DNA from: Nephrocerus scutellatus
Taxonomy: Eukaryota > Arthropoda > Insecta > Diptera > Pipunculidae
DNA length: 64,000 nucleotides
Direction: 5' to 3'
Assembly: GCA_947095585.1 (NCBI GenBank)
Contig: OX352763.1
Span: forward strand, 25,221,462-25,285,461
The notes beneath the pieces are model-generated. The model was given only the letters and a program-made list of their open reading frames with translations, was not told where the DNA came from and made no database searches. Positions 30,813-42,412 of the stretch are shown here, one piece after another. How positions within the stretch are numbered: position 1 is the stretch's first letter; each line of letters begins with the position of its first letter. A program made the translations under genes and the position numbers.

Positions 30813-33271
30813 TATATAAAAAAATGTATGACTACAACCCAAAAACAAATAACTCCAAATGTTCTATGGGGCTATAGTACGGCTTTTTTTAAGAAATCGT
30901 GTAGGCAGGGTGGCCATATTTTCAGACTTTTTGAAGATTCCACTTCTGAGCAGTGCTCGACCAGGTAAAAATGTGCAACACTCTAAGTACAAAAGGATGG
31001 AGTAAATTCTCAAGGTATTCATGCTAGCAAAACGGGAGCCTAACGAACAAAGCTACTACTTTTGAGGGATTGGTTTGCAAAGCTTTAAATAACCAAAAAC
31101 TGACTCTTGAAAGAGGGTCACACAGATCACGTAGATATAAAGCGACATTTACTAACAAGACGAAGGCAGTTTTTACCTAAAAGCTTAACCAATTAATGAA
31201 AAAAGCTTAGATGACATTGTTTTTGGTATTCACGCCATGAAGATGGTTCTCAGCGCGTATGTTAATTGCCTGAACTGAAAAGTCATGCTGAAACGCTTGC
31301 TTGAGGAAGGCACAAGAAAGGTGGGGTTTTAAAGTGCCTCATGTTTTCCTTACTCAACAGCATCTCGAAACGTATACCTTTTGAAGAACTTTTTCAAATT
31401 TACAAGTGACACAGAAATCTTTAATTTGTGGGACGGATATCAGGATATTCAATGCGATCTGAAGCATCAATGGTATCGCAATGGCCCCATATTGATCTAC
31501 CTATGTGACACTTTGGCCGGCACCTAACTTACACCACAGCACATCTCATTTAAAAGGAAATGTTTCCAGGATGTTAGATGTTTTTTTATCTAAATTGTTT
31601 ACTTTTTTATTAAATCCTGAATCTTTTAATAAATATTGCAACAATCATATAATTTCTTTGTGTACATTTAGGAGCTTTAGCTTTGGTTGATATCTAATTT
31701 CACAGAGAATAAGCTTAACGGCAATATAAAGTTTTTTGTGTCAGCCATATTCGTACTACAAATGAAATTGTCGGAGTTTTCCTCCTTCGTCTTCTTGCTA
31801 CTAGTAAGGATATAATAGCATTAGAGTTACAAAAAAAACACTTTCTGAATGTCGAGTTTAAATCGTCAAAAAAAAGGTATAAATCAAAATGATTAACTTT
31901 TAATCACTACTACTACTACTAGAGCAACATTTTCTATTCGAACGTTATAAAATTCGTTAGAAGAATATTAGAAGAATTTTGAAAAGGCTGACATATAATT
32001 TTTTTGTTATTATTTAATTTAATTTTTAATTAATTTTAATTAAATTATTAATTAATTTTTAATGGAAGGAGATTTCTGGAGATAATGTAAAGTCACCATA
32101 ACATTCCAAGAAATGAAGTTAGTTGAAGAGATCGCTCAAAACTAGTAAAGCCCGCAACTGAAAAATGCATGTTTTGCGAGTTTCTAAATGAAAATTGAAT
32201 GTTCGTACATATCCACAGTACACCGGCGGCCTCTCTTTACCAAATGACGAAAACTCGAAGGACTCGAAGGATTCTTAACTGCCAACTTTAATTCCTTAAA
32301 AGTTTTCGAATGGATTTACTAGTTTCTTTGTTCACATAAAATCCTTTCTACTTAAGGTTCTCTGTTTTTTGTGTTTTTTTTTTTAATTTATTTTGTGTAG
32401 ATGTATTAGTGTGAAAACATCTGCAAAAAGTTGCACTCGCATGACAGGCATACGAGTACATTTACAATCTAAGCTCCAAAGCAACTTTCTTGCTAAAAGT
32501 TTCACGACTTTTTAGTTCTTTTTTTTTTCTAAAAAAAGAATTGCCAGAAGTTTTTATCACACACAGTAAGGTTTCTTTAATTCTCTTAGTTGTATTACAT
32601 TTTGTCACCATTTTGTTGATTTGCGCAGCGCTCTGTGAATTTTTCCCCACAGATACGACTTTTTCCATCCTATGGACTACTATCGACTTCAGTTTCATTC
32701 GAGGGGATTTTTACACTTCATGAATCTGGTATCTGGCATAAGTTAAAAGTTTTGCCGCTAAAGGTTAAGCAGATTCTGCTAATTCATGGTTGTTGCCCAT
32801 CCGGGAATAATTGCACAGAAATTGATTTATTCAAATGTACAAGAGACTGTCCAATAGGGGGTAATAGACAATTTACATAAATGTGAGCACAAATATATAC
32901 TTGTACCTAGTTATTTACCATCTGGTTATATACTTAAACAAATGTAGTAGTAAATGGGTAAAAACATTTGCATTTTAAGAGCAAAACTGTAAATATTTAG
33001 TATTTGACTATTTGGCTGTTGTATTTGTTTCCTTCAGTCATACATGACACAATTGTAGAATGCTTTGCATGATGGGAAGGGAACATATAGAACAGATTTC
33101 ATTTCAGACCACTGATGGAACCTATCAAAGTTCAGCAACAAAAGCACATCGTTTATTTCGTTATTTTCGAGTCTTCTAAAGCGTCGCTTTCTAAATACTG
33201 TGTTAACAGTTGTCTGTACGACTATTTTCTAAAAATCCACTAAAAGTTTAAAGTGTTTTTTAAGAGAACCA
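30813..33271. other. AT-rich spacer, nothing recognised
   Basis: About 2.5 kb. Contains an AATTTAATTTTTAATTAATT-type low-complexity palindromic run at 32015-32063 and an (ACT)n run at about 31906-31920. No coding evidence. Confidence 0.4.
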
Positions 33272-33284
33272 TACATTAGACAGT

Positions 33285-33555
33285 GGGCGCCGTGGCTCAT
33301 TGGTTAAGTGCATGGATTTCTGAGCAGGGGGTTCGTAGTTCGAATCTCAAAAAAACGCCAAAAGTATTTTTCACCGTCCTACCTATCGCGAATGTCTGGC
33401 AAACGTCCGAGAGTAATAACTTGTCATGGAAAGGTACTCCATTCGCCGTTCGGATAAGGCATTAAATTGTAGCCCCCTTCAATTTGTGTGCAAAAATATA
33501 CATGCACAAGACAAATGCTCGCAAGAAGCTTGGCCAAATGTTATTATTATTATTA
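33285..33555 (+). mobile_element. tRNA-derived SINE, copy 5, full length with TSD
   Basis: The reference-quality copy. Head GGGCGCCGTGGCTCATTGG (A box TGGCTCATTGG), B box GGTTCGTAGTTCGAATCTC at 33326-33345, body CGTCCGAGAGTAATAACTTG, TTGTGTGCAAAAATATACAT and AGAAGCTTGGCC, tail (TTA)n at 33540-33555. Flanks TACATTAGACAGT (33272-33284) and TACAATAGACAAT (33556-33568) agree at 11 of 13 positions and look like the target-site duplication. Transcription would be by pol III from the internal boxes. Confidence 0.9.
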
Positions 33556-33568
33556 TACAATAGACAAT

Positions 33569-33805
33569 TGTATGTTAAGTTTAAGTTCTTGGATTCTTGG
33601 TTCTAAGAGTCTTTCGAGCTGTACAGTAGCTTTCGTTGACAACGGTGCGTGCTGTAAGAAACAAAATTCGTAAAGTTGAGATTGGTCCAGCTGGCACCCT
33701 CTCTGCCCCAAATTTCGCTGACTGGACATCGCTGCTTCAACTTTGCAGCCCGAAAGTTGCTGACCGCATTTTGCAGCCGTCATCTCCGTCGTATAAGGTA
33801 ATGGC
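33569..33805. other. Spacer
   Basis: Nothing recognised. Confidence 0.3.
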
Positions 33806-33809
33806 TAAG

Positions 33810-34026
33810 TAGTCAAAAAATCGTACGGCATCGCTCAACTCACGATCGTTCGATCTATGCATTTTTCAACAAACAAATCGCTCGATCTACGCACGCGCTT
33901 GATAATTCTAAATACATTTCCGACCCCTATTGGATCTTGTCTGATACGAGCCCACTTCGAGTTGCTCGATCAACGTAAGCATCGCTTAACATACAGATTG
34001 CTCTATCTACGCACCGCTAGATTTAA
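33810..34026. repeat. Degenerate CGATCTACGCA-type array
   Basis: Recurring blocks GGCATCGCTCAACTCACG, CGTTCGATCTATGCAT, CGCTCGATCTACGCAC, GTTGCTCGATCAACGTAAG, CATCGCTTAAC, TTGCTCTATCTACGCACCG. The spacing is about 20-50 bp. Same texture as 18.58-18.87 kb. Confidence 0.45.
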
Positions 34027-34722
34027 GACCTCAGTTGTACATACAAAATAAAATCCGCTTATAAATTGAGACCAAATATTTTAAATTTATATCTTACAAC
34101 CGAATATATTGAACAAGATCACCGGTCAAGATCATCCATAAGGTCTTCGGCTGCAATTATTGATCTGAGGTAGTAAGGAGATTTCTGCGATCTACGTTGG
34201 AAATTCTGTTTATAGACGCGATCACCATGTACTTTGTATTGCTTCACTAAAGAATGAAAGTGACTTTTGCAACCCTTGCAGTTCTTTAAGTTATTACAAA
34301 ATCGTTTGCATGGAGTTTATTTCTCGTGCCTTATTGCTTTCGAGCTGGTGTATTGCTTTGCTAAGGTCTGCATTTTGGTTGGTGTAGTCTTCTTCCTCAA
34401 TACTGATATAGATTACATACAAAACTCTTTATCTACCAGTTAATTAAACACAGAAAATCTAAAATGTACATAACAAACAAAAAAATCACAATCAAGCTGT
34501 TTTATTGAAAAACGTCAAAATCGCACATGATCGTCAGACGGTTGTGGCTGAAGACGAAATGGAAAAACATAGACAAGAAAGCAGCGATCTATATTGGTAT
34601 TTAAAAAAATACAGTTTATTTGAAAAATTCAGTATGTGTATGTAACCAATGAAGACAATTCGTTGTATTTATGAACATTTTTCATACTATCAATTAACTT
34701 TTCGCTTGACTGTAAATCAATG
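34027..34722. other. AT-rich spacer, nothing recognised
   Basis: No signature; ends at the TA dinucleotide of the pogo-type insertion. Confidence 0.35.
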
Positions 34723-34724
34723 TA

Positions 34725-36521
34725 CACTAAACCCTCTACATACGCGAAGGATGCTTTCCAAAAAACACCGCGTAAGTCGAAATAGCGTATGTCGAGACTA
34801 GAGAATGTGCGTTCTAAAGAAACCAAATTTGATGATTATACTTTTATTCAATGCTTTTTAGAAAAGTAAACGCAAACAGAAACAAAAAAAGAAAATAATA
34901 TAACATTTGTTAATTAAAAAAATGTATGAATTTGAAGCACCAGCTTGATTATCATCGACGTGCTTAAAGAATGCTTGGTTTTTTATGGCTCTTCTTCAGT
35001 TTGTATGGAGCTATCGAGATTAGAAGACCTGCTGTGCTGGTTGAGTTCCTTCCCAAATTAGAATTCTTCTTCTTTTATTTTCGCCAAAACATTTTGTATG
35101 TTTTCGATGCTCAGTATGTCAGCTTCTCCTTTTGGATCTGAGTTATCTTCAGTTGCAGGTTCCAGGTCTATCAATTCTTGGACCGATAGCTCACTATCGT
35201 GCGCTTGTAGGAGCTCGTTAATATCATCTGTTAGCTTAAAGTCTTTAAAACCATCAGCTCAAATCCGTCATCTAAGCCAAAGCCAGTTTTCTGCACTGTA
35301 TTTAGAAGTGGCATCGACATCGTCTCCTACAGTCTCTCCTTGGTCCATTGGCTGAATTATTGAGGTATTGTTTGGAGGTATAAACACAACTTTTACATTT
35401 TGGTTAAAATTACATAGTGCTTGAGGATGCCTTAGCGCATTATCGAGAATAAGCTGCACTTTAAAATCTAGGATTTGCTTCTTAAGATACCCTTCAACTT
35501 CTGGGCAAAATTATTTACTAAACGATTTAGTAAATAGCGATGAGTTCATCCAACCATTTCTGTTTGCCCTTCAATCTACAGGAAGTTCTTCCTTTCTAAT
35601 ATTTGTCAAAGCTCTGGGTGTTTCAAACTGAAGAATCAGAAGTGACTTGCACTTAAAATCACCGCTACCATTTCCACAAAACAAAAGAGTAAACCTGCCT
35701 TTGGCTCCCTTGAACCCCGATGCTCTTTTTTCATCCTTGGAGACATAAGTTCGGCTAGGCATGTGATTTCAATAAACCCCAGTTTTATCCTCATTGAAAA
35801 TTTGTTTGGCTGTATATTCGCCGTTGTTGACAGTTACATTGAACTCCTCTTTGAGTTTGTTGGAACTACCCGATTTGCTTTGTTTATTGCTTGTTACAAA
35901 ATTTGTTTGCTCTGCTTCAGGTTTAATTCCTTCTTACCGCTGCAGCTGATCAGAAAGGCTTTATTGCTTTATTTGCAATCTTAACGTAGTCGATTCCAAA
36001 TTTTTTTAACCTCAATCCAACAGATTACAGATTAGTAAAGTGTGCATCCTTTCCAGTATCGGATCCCTGCTTTGCTTTATTTTTTTTTTGCTGATAAAGG
36101 TGTAGCATTATAAATATATGTCTTGATTAAATCTTGTTAAGCTCTTATAGTGCGAACTGTGGACTCATTGAGGTTAAAAAAGCGCCCAATAGCAGAGTGA
36201 CCTTCTCCCCTTCAGAATCTAAGGAAAACCAGCAGAAAAATTAAATTGTACCTCTCTTCGTCCTGTAACTGGGAGACGTACTCGTACTATGCTGAGTTTT
36301 TGTTTTTTCTTTTTGTGTTAATGCAGACACATACGGTAGACAGGAATAAAAATAAGAATTCGTTTTTATTTTGCGTAGAATTTTGATGGACCGCGAATAA
36401 GCACCACGTATGTGGAAAGAAGTTCGTAAAAATTAACTCGCGTATAAGAGAAATCTCGTATGCTGAGATCGCGTATGCTGAGTTCGCGTATGCTGAGTTC
36501 GCGTATGTAGAGGGTTTAGTG
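34725..36521 (-). mobile_element. pogo/Tigger-type DNA transposon, end to end
   Basis: The left end CACTAAACCCTCTACATACG (34725) and the right end CGTATGTAGAGGGTTTAGTG (to 36521) are inverted copies of each other over at least 22 bp, and each is flanked by TA, the expected target duplication of the Tc1/mariner/pogo superfamily. The right subterminal region repeats GCGTATGCTGAGTT three times. The 1.8-kb interior carries a broken transposase on the minus strand. Complete in structure but inactive. Confidence 0.88.
35268..36240 (-). pseudogene. pogo/Tigger-type transposase, broken
   Basis: Read on the minus strand. Near 36100-36190 is a helix-turn-helix block IGRFFNLNESTVRTIRA, the DNA-binding domain of pogo/CENP-B-like proteins. 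Then the first catalytic Asp in QIFNEDKTGVY followed by a stop where Trp is usual (35762-35800), MPSRTYVSKDEKRASGFKGA and KGRFTLLFCGNGSGDFK (35640-35762), and the segment LILDNALRHPQALCNF...PPNNTSIIQPMDQG (35320-35455) with the second and third Asp 32 residues apart (DD32D, as in pogo). Multiple stops and frameshifts between segments. The C-terminus is not recognisable. Confidence 0.85.
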
Positions 36522-36523
36522 TA

Positions 36524-37339
36524 CTTTATGTAGGAGATATTATAAACTGTTTAATAAAACGGACAACCAGTTAGGACCCTACTCTCTAACTATATATTCA
36601 ATGATATAAAATATCAAACTGGTATACGTTTATTTAAGTTTCCTTTTCTGATAAAAAAAAATCAAAATAAATGCTGAATGCATTTATCAACCCTCATAAA
36701 AAATTAAATAAATTTCCAATGTCTCGTTCATCTGACACATTTTAACACAAATCCTAAGCACTGATATGGATACACACACACACAGATCTGGGCAAGAGAG
36801 ACGCCAAATATTCCATTGGAATACTAAGCATAAGTTTACTGACTTCCTGATTTCTCCGGGGATGTCAATTTGCAGAAGATGCTTTGCTTTTCTCGTTCAA
36901 ATTGTTCACATTGGCCTGCATTAAATTGGACTCAAGTTCCAAGGCAGTCGAGTTGAGTCGATTGAGGATAAAAAAAATTAAGTTAAACCGCTCCAAAAGC
37001 CGATGGCTCTCTCATGAGAATAAGAGAATAACTCTGTTCTAAGAAGTTCATTCAGTTAAAGGAAATCAACTAAAACATACATACATACATCCAAGTAGAA
37101 GTACAACATATTTCCAAATATTGTTAGACATTGTCAAGTGTCGAGAATGTTTTCACATCAATTGTCCACAGAGAATTATCACATAAATCACATAAAATCG
37201 GGCTTACGAATTTTAGTGTCCAATTTTTATATAAACAATAGAATAATTTGCTGATATAGACAGTAAGTTGTTTATTTATTACTTAAAAAGTAACTAATAG
37301 TTTAATAATAATAATAGTAATATTTATCTAACATAATGT
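36524..37339. other. AT-rich spacer, nothing recognised
   Basis: Contains short (CA)n at 36773-36784 and (ATAC)n near 37076-37090 only. Confidence 0.4.
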
Positions 37340-38268
37340 CACTTACAACATCTATAACGGGCTCAGACAAGGGGATGAACTGGCCTGCGTCCTCTTCAAC
37401 CTGGCGTTGAAGAAAGTGATCCGAGACTCTGACGTAACGGCGAGAGGAAAAATCATCTATGAGTCCATTCAGTCCGAAGACGATATTGACATCGTTGGTA
37501 GAAACACAAGAGCTGTACAGGAAGCTTTCATCCAGATCGAGCAGGCGGCACAAAATCTGCGGCTGCACATAAATGAGAGCAAAACAAAGTACATGGAGGC
37601 CACGTCTGCGACGATCCAACATTGGTTTCGCAATTAAAATAGTGGAGCGCGAATTTGAAGTAGTGCAATCCTTTAACTATCTCGGGTCAACGGTAGCAGC
37701 CGATAACAGCATGGAACCAGGAATACATACACGGTAGCTCAAAGCCAACAGAGCCTACTTTAGTCTGTCAAGACTCTTCAAATCCAGGAACTTAACCATA
37801 ACATCAAAGCTGCTGGTATATAAGACAATGGTCATACGGATCCGAGACTTGGGTGCTTAGCAAAAAGCACCCTGACCTCTAAGCTGCGTTCGAGAGAAAC
37901 TTTTTACGGAGAATTGTTGGCCTCGTATGTGAGGAAGGACGATTCCGGAGACTCTATAATGATGAGATCTATGAGCGTTTCCGCAATGTCGACTTCGTGA
38001 AGAGAATTAAGCTCGGTAGGCTACGGTGGGCAGGACACCTAGCTCGCATGAGCGAATAGGATCCTGCTCAGAAAGTCCTTTGCGGTAGGATTTATGGAAC
38101 ACGACATCAAGGCCGGCCAAGCCTACGGTGGAGGGATGGCGTAGAACAGGATGCCAAGAGTTTAGGGATGCAAAACTGGATGACATCGGCTCAAAATCGA
38201 GACCAGTGGAGAGACTTTTTGCCAGGACCGGACCTCGGTTGTACAGCCAAATATAATGATGATGATAG
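37340..38268 (+). mobile_element. RTE-like LINE family B, copy 3
   Basis: Begins IYNGLRQGDELACVLFNLAL (37348-37410), then KKVIRDSDVTARGKIIYES, SEDDIDIVGRNTRAVQEAFI (37476-37530, so the Ala-Tyr-Ala before DD is lost), LHINESKTKYMEATSA, LSRVN-type frameshifted FNYLGSTVAADNSME (37670-37715), SRETFYGELLASYV frame-shifted relative to LRRIVGLVCEE, and the nucleotide-level C-terminal module TATGATGAGATCTATGAG... through CGGCCAAGCCTACGGTGG. The 3' end GGACCTCGGTTGTACAGCC, AAATATAATGATGATGAT is the complete B terminus. Dead by frameshift and loss of the catalytic box. Confidence 0.82.
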
Positions 38269-38359
38269 AACAAGAAATCTGAAGTAAAATGGGAGAAGAA
38301 TCCTCTGCTGCAAAGCGGTAATCTCTTCTCGGGAGTCTTACGCTACCCACAATTTTTCC

Positions 38360-38662
38360 AGTAGCCTAACAAGCTCTGACTTATTCTATTCGCAGACTTT
38401 GCTGACGCTGTCCGACTAGTCCGTCGTATTGTTGAGGGAGTACTGTCTGATTTTATTCGTGGTACTCACTCATTCTCATGCTGTCTGATTCTATTCGTAG
38501 ACTTTGTTGACGCTGTCCGACTAGTCCGTCGTATTATTGAGGGAGTACTGTCTGATTATATTCGTAGAATGAGGAGTGGTGACTGATTATATTCGCTGTA
38601 CTCACTCATTACCTCGTGCCTAACAAAGTACTGGCTGATTCTATTCGCGGACTTTGCTAGCT
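38360..38662 (+). repeat. 111-bp tandem repeat, about 2.5 units
   Basis: Two units with TATTCGCAGACTTTGCTGAC, GCTGTCCGACTAGTCCGTCG, TATTGTTGAGGGAGTACTGT, CTGATTTTATTCGTGGTACT, starting near 38378 and 38488, plus a shorter diverged third part (38560-38662). Units 1 and 2 are over 90 percent alike by eye. Confidence 0.85.
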
Positions 38663-38945
38663 ACTCCAAAGCCCACATGATTCCTTACATCATCCTCACC
38701 GACAACCACCCCGAAGTAAACGTAGTATTTATTTACCTTAATATATCAATGTTTTAAGTATCATTAGATCTGTCGACTTTGTTATTATTTAAGAACCAGA
38801 AAATAAAACATAACCGATAACCCGAAAGTAAATAAACGAATCCTGGTTAAACTTACAAAAGAAAAAAAAAACACTTCTAAATTTGTAACGAGGAGGAAGA
38901 GGAGATACGAATCCTGAGTGACCGGCTAGCGTCACCCGAGTGAAA
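38663..38945 (+). repeat. Unclassified dispersed repeat, end shared with 57.9 kb
   Basis: The block AAAATAAAACATAACCGATA...AAGTAAATAAACG, ATTTGTAACGAGGAGGAAGA and GGAGATACGAATCC...GACCGGCTAGCGTCACC is found on the opposite strand at 57884-58010. Together with the 111-bp units it may form one element, possibly an LTR-like end, but no protein or primer site supports a class. Confidence 0.5.
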
Positions 38946-40370
38946 GTACGTTACATCATTTTATCCCATTTGAAGCTACGATGTACAAGTGAACCTACTT
39001 AACGATGCAATTTCTAGGTCCGTAAAATTTCAACTAATCAGACTTACACATATCGGTTGCGTGGAATCTTTGTCAACCGGAGGTAATTTGACTGAACAGA
39101 ATTGCTCGCAAATAGCTAATGTCCTGAATAAAATTAAGCGACCGATTACCTTTTAACTTAAATATCGACTTAAAGAGCAACCCGTCCAATGGACATTGCC
39201 ACCATTTCTCAGTCTATTTTGTTTATAATTTTATGGTAAACCCTCTATCCCTAACTTACGCCTAATGGATGGAAATTTGTCCCGCTGGCGCTGTATTATT
39301 AGCGAAATTATGAACATCACGTTCAGTAATTCAAGCGGTCAAAGTTTTTAACATAAACACCAAACAGTTCGTTTGTGTTGTGCCCCATACTGTACTGTGT
39401 ATGTGAGTGCGCTGTCCATTTCGAATTCAAAATTCACGAAAAACTTATTGCTGCCATCAGGGAAAAATGAGGCTGAAAAACCTGTATGCAACCATCAATT
39501 CGTGAATGCCGACCTATTATCACGACTCAGTAGCTCACTTGCATGACTAATACCTGCTGTGCACACTAGTGCACTAGTACGAGTACTACACACAAGTAGT
39601 AACCAGTGAAGCCCAATGGTATATGTATGGCCCACTACGACAGGACAATATGCTAATAATTTTTGCCGGCGATCAGCACTACCGCGTCACACGGCTCACT
39701 TGGAAGTGCTCCAACATTTTTTTTTGACATTTTATGAAAGTTTTAAATTTTCATTTTACTTCAGGATTTTCCTTTTTAAATTTCTTTTCCCATCCTTAAT
39801 ATGGTGATGGGGAACGGATATCTTGCCGCCCGTTCAGGCTGGACTGTTTTCCGGCGGACAAGCCGCGCGACCCACTCGTCTACATTATGTATTGTAGAGA
39901 ACAGCGGCGAGGACATTAATTATGTTGGGCTTTTAACGAGGCCATTTTAATTGTTGGATAAATTATGTCAGGCGAAATGTATAAGTAGTTCAGATTTTCA
40001 TTTCGGAAATACGAGTAAGACAAAAAAAAAACAGCCTGTGGCGGTTCTTCGTGTTCCTTGCCACTTCTTCGCTGTCGTCAACCCCGACATTTTTCAGTAC
40101 ATCGGATGTGTCGTTATCAGTGAAATTTTATTCTTTCTGTTTCCATTTTATCATCTGACCAAGTGCTTCTTGTGACACCATCATATAAAGTGTTGGCATG
40201 TGGTTGGAAACTGCACATTTCGTGCGTGCACTGAATTGTATAATGGGCTTCAAAAAAAATCAGTTTTTTGTCCGCATACAAACATACAGCGCATAGGTTG
40301 AGGTAATTTTAACCCAAGCGAAATAAAATAAAATTTTAAGTATTTAACAAAAACTGAGGCTACATCAAAA
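38946..40370. other. AT-rich spacer, nothing recognised
   Basis: No gene or repeat family recognised. Confidence 0.4.
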
Positions 40371-40371
40371 T

Positions 40372-41134
40372 ACCAGTGTGCTTACCTTAAAGGCAAGTCA
40401 ACAGACACAACCATCTACGAGGTAGCACTCAAAATTGAACACTCCCTTCATTTCAAACACATTACACCCTTGCCAACATCTTCGCTATAGAAGGCGCCTT
40501 TATAAATGTCCATATTGTTGCCATTTAGGACGCTCTCACTCAGTTAGGAGTGGAACAACTCCTACTACAGTGAATCATCACCATGCTAGGTAGCAGGGTT
40601 ATCCATGGTATCTGGGCAGTAGCAGTATTACCAAATGAGTCGACAGAGGCACTCCTCAAGGAGGGGTGATATCGCCCTTACTGTAGCTGTTGGTAATAAA
40701 CAAGGTCCGCAGGACACTTGATATGGGCAGGACGAAAGCTGTTGCGTATGCAGACGACTTGGTGATACTTGTGTCAGGACAGCATCCTTCCGCGACTAGT
40801 GAGGTCATGGAGAGGACTCTAGAAATGGTTAGCTCCTGGGCGACCGGCTGTAGCCTGAAACTCAGAAACTCACGCTTACCTCAGAAGCAAAATATCTAAT
40901 CATAATCCTAGATAGGAAACTCAGTTGAAAGTAGAATATAAAATTTAAGGATAAGAAAGAATGCATTGCTCTATATGCTGGCAGCAGAGCCGTTGGTAGG
41001 AAATGGGGACTGCAGCCAGGGATGGCTCTGTGGCTGTATACAGCAGTGGTGTGCCATGTTCTTACCTATGGTATGCTGGTCTTGTGGCCGGCGATTAATA
41101 AAAAGTACAATACCAGCAAGCTAAAACAGAGGTA
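40372..41134 (+). mobile_element. LOA/R1-like LINE, copy 5
   Basis: Starts YLKGKSTDTTIYEVALKIEH (40388-40447), the RT finger region. After frameshifts, the stretch 40690-40899 reads LVINKVRRTLDMGRTKAV followed by an intact AYADDLVILVSGQ catalytic box and MERTLEMVSSWATGCSLKL. Then come LTLTSEAKYLIIILDRKLS, CIALYAGSRAVGRKWGLQPG and MALWLYTAVVCHVLTYGMLV (40870-41085), aligning closely with copy 3 at 22.2 kb. Cut at about 41134 by an RTE-like element in the same orientation. A deletion removes part of the palm before the catalytic box. Confidence 0.8.
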
Positions 41135-41137
41135 TTT

Positions 41138-42360
41138 GCGTTCTTCCTGCAGTTGCAAAGGTTATAGCCAAAGTAGTACTTGAGCGAATTAAAGGACATC
41201 TGGAAGATACACTCGATGCCGAACAAGCAGGTTTCCGCACCACATCAACACCCTGCGGATCATTATTGAACAGTGCGTTGAATTCCGGTCACCACTGAAC
41301 CTGCTGTTCATCGATTTTGAGAATGCCTTTGACAGTGTCAACAGACAGTTTATCTGGCTCGCCTTGCGCAGGAGAGATATACCCGATAAACTAATAGCTA
41401 TTATTAAAGCAACCTATGATGACTCTAAATGTCATGTGCTGCATAGAGGAAAGCTGTCAGAGGAATTCGAGATCCTAAGTGGGGTACGACAAGGTTGCAT
41501 TCTATCGCCGATACTTTTTTTGTTGGTGCTTCGCGCAGCTCTATCTACTGGAAACGGAGGAATTCGTAGGACTCTTACATCTCAACTCAAACATCTGGAC
41601 TACGCTGACGACGTTTGTTTACTCTCACACAGGATTATGGAGCTGCACCAAATGACAACAAATGTGGAAAGGGAGGCAAATGTTGCGGGTGTGAAGATTA
41701 ATACTGCCAAAACTAAAATCATCAATCACGGCACTTACTCAGTTACTAATGTTAACATTGCAGGACAACCGGTAGAGAGAGTAGAGAGTTTCCAATATTT
41801 TGGGAATATTGTCTCGACCTAAGGTGGAACCGAACAGGACCTTGTAAACCGAATCGGCAAAGCAAAATTAGTGTTTGGAATGATGTCCATGATATGGCGA
41901 AGCAATGCGATCAGCTTAAACACCAAGATGCGACTGTTCCGTTCAAATGTTGAATCTGTGCTGTTATATGGATGCAGCACTTGGAAGGTAACCGCTACTA
42001 TCACAAAAAGATTACAAACGTTCGTAAATAGGTGCCCACGGAACATCTTAAGGGTTTTATGACCTAACCGTATCTCTAACGACCATCTTTACCAGAGAAC
42101 GGGTCAGGAACCAATAGACACAACCATCCAACGACGGAAGTGGCGATGGATTGGTCATACACTCCGCAAAGGCGACAGTTCCATGGCAAAGTACGCAATG
42201 CAATGGAACGGGCCGTCCGAGAAATACTAAGGAGGAGTCACGGTAATTGAGGAAGAGTTAAAGAGAGCTGAAGCTCATTGCCAAAACCGCATGCGATTGG
42301 CGCGTATGCGTAGTAGAGGCGCTAGGACCCACAAGTGGATATAGGACATAAGTAAGTAAC
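41138..42360 (+). mobile_element. RTE-like LINE family E, copy 1
   Basis: The best preserved RT of the window. Open from about 41250 to the stop at 41820: LRIIIEQCVEFRSPLNLLF, IDFENAFDSVNRQFIW (first catalytic Asp), IIKATYDDSKCHVLHRGKLS, GVRQGCILSPILFLLVLRAA, LKHLDYADDVCLLSHRI (intact YADD), VAGVKINTAKTKIINH and VESFQYFGNIVST. After one stop (41820) the frame continues GGTEQDLVNRIGKAKLVFGM, TKMRLFRSNVESVLLYGCST and LQTFVNRCPRNILRV, then WRWIGHTLRKGDSSMAKYAM (42143-42205) and a decayed C-terminus to about 42340. These C-terminal motifs are characteristic of RTE-type pols. No endonuclease is present (5'-truncated). Confidence 0.85.
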
Positions 42361-42412
42361 TGATTTTTGCGGGAGGCCAGGACTGGACACCGGTTGTAGA
42401 GCCAAATATGAT
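42361..42412 (+). mobile_element. 3' terminus of RTE family B or E type
   Basis: TTTTTGCGGGAGGCCAGGAC then GACACCGGTTGTAGAGCC, AAATATGATGATA matches the family B terminus at 38.21-38.27 kb. Either family E shares this 3' end with B, or a B tail was joined here. Confidence 0.6.

Noticed and set aside
33285..33357. Genuine tRNA gene at the SINE head
   Set aside because: A and B boxes are present but the arms do not fold into a cloverleaf and the sequence continues into the shared SINE body with an (TTA)n tail and target duplication.
35098..35355. 85-codon plus-strand serine-rich frame
   Set aside because: It is the antisense shadow of the pogo-type transposase, whose motifs read on the minus strand.
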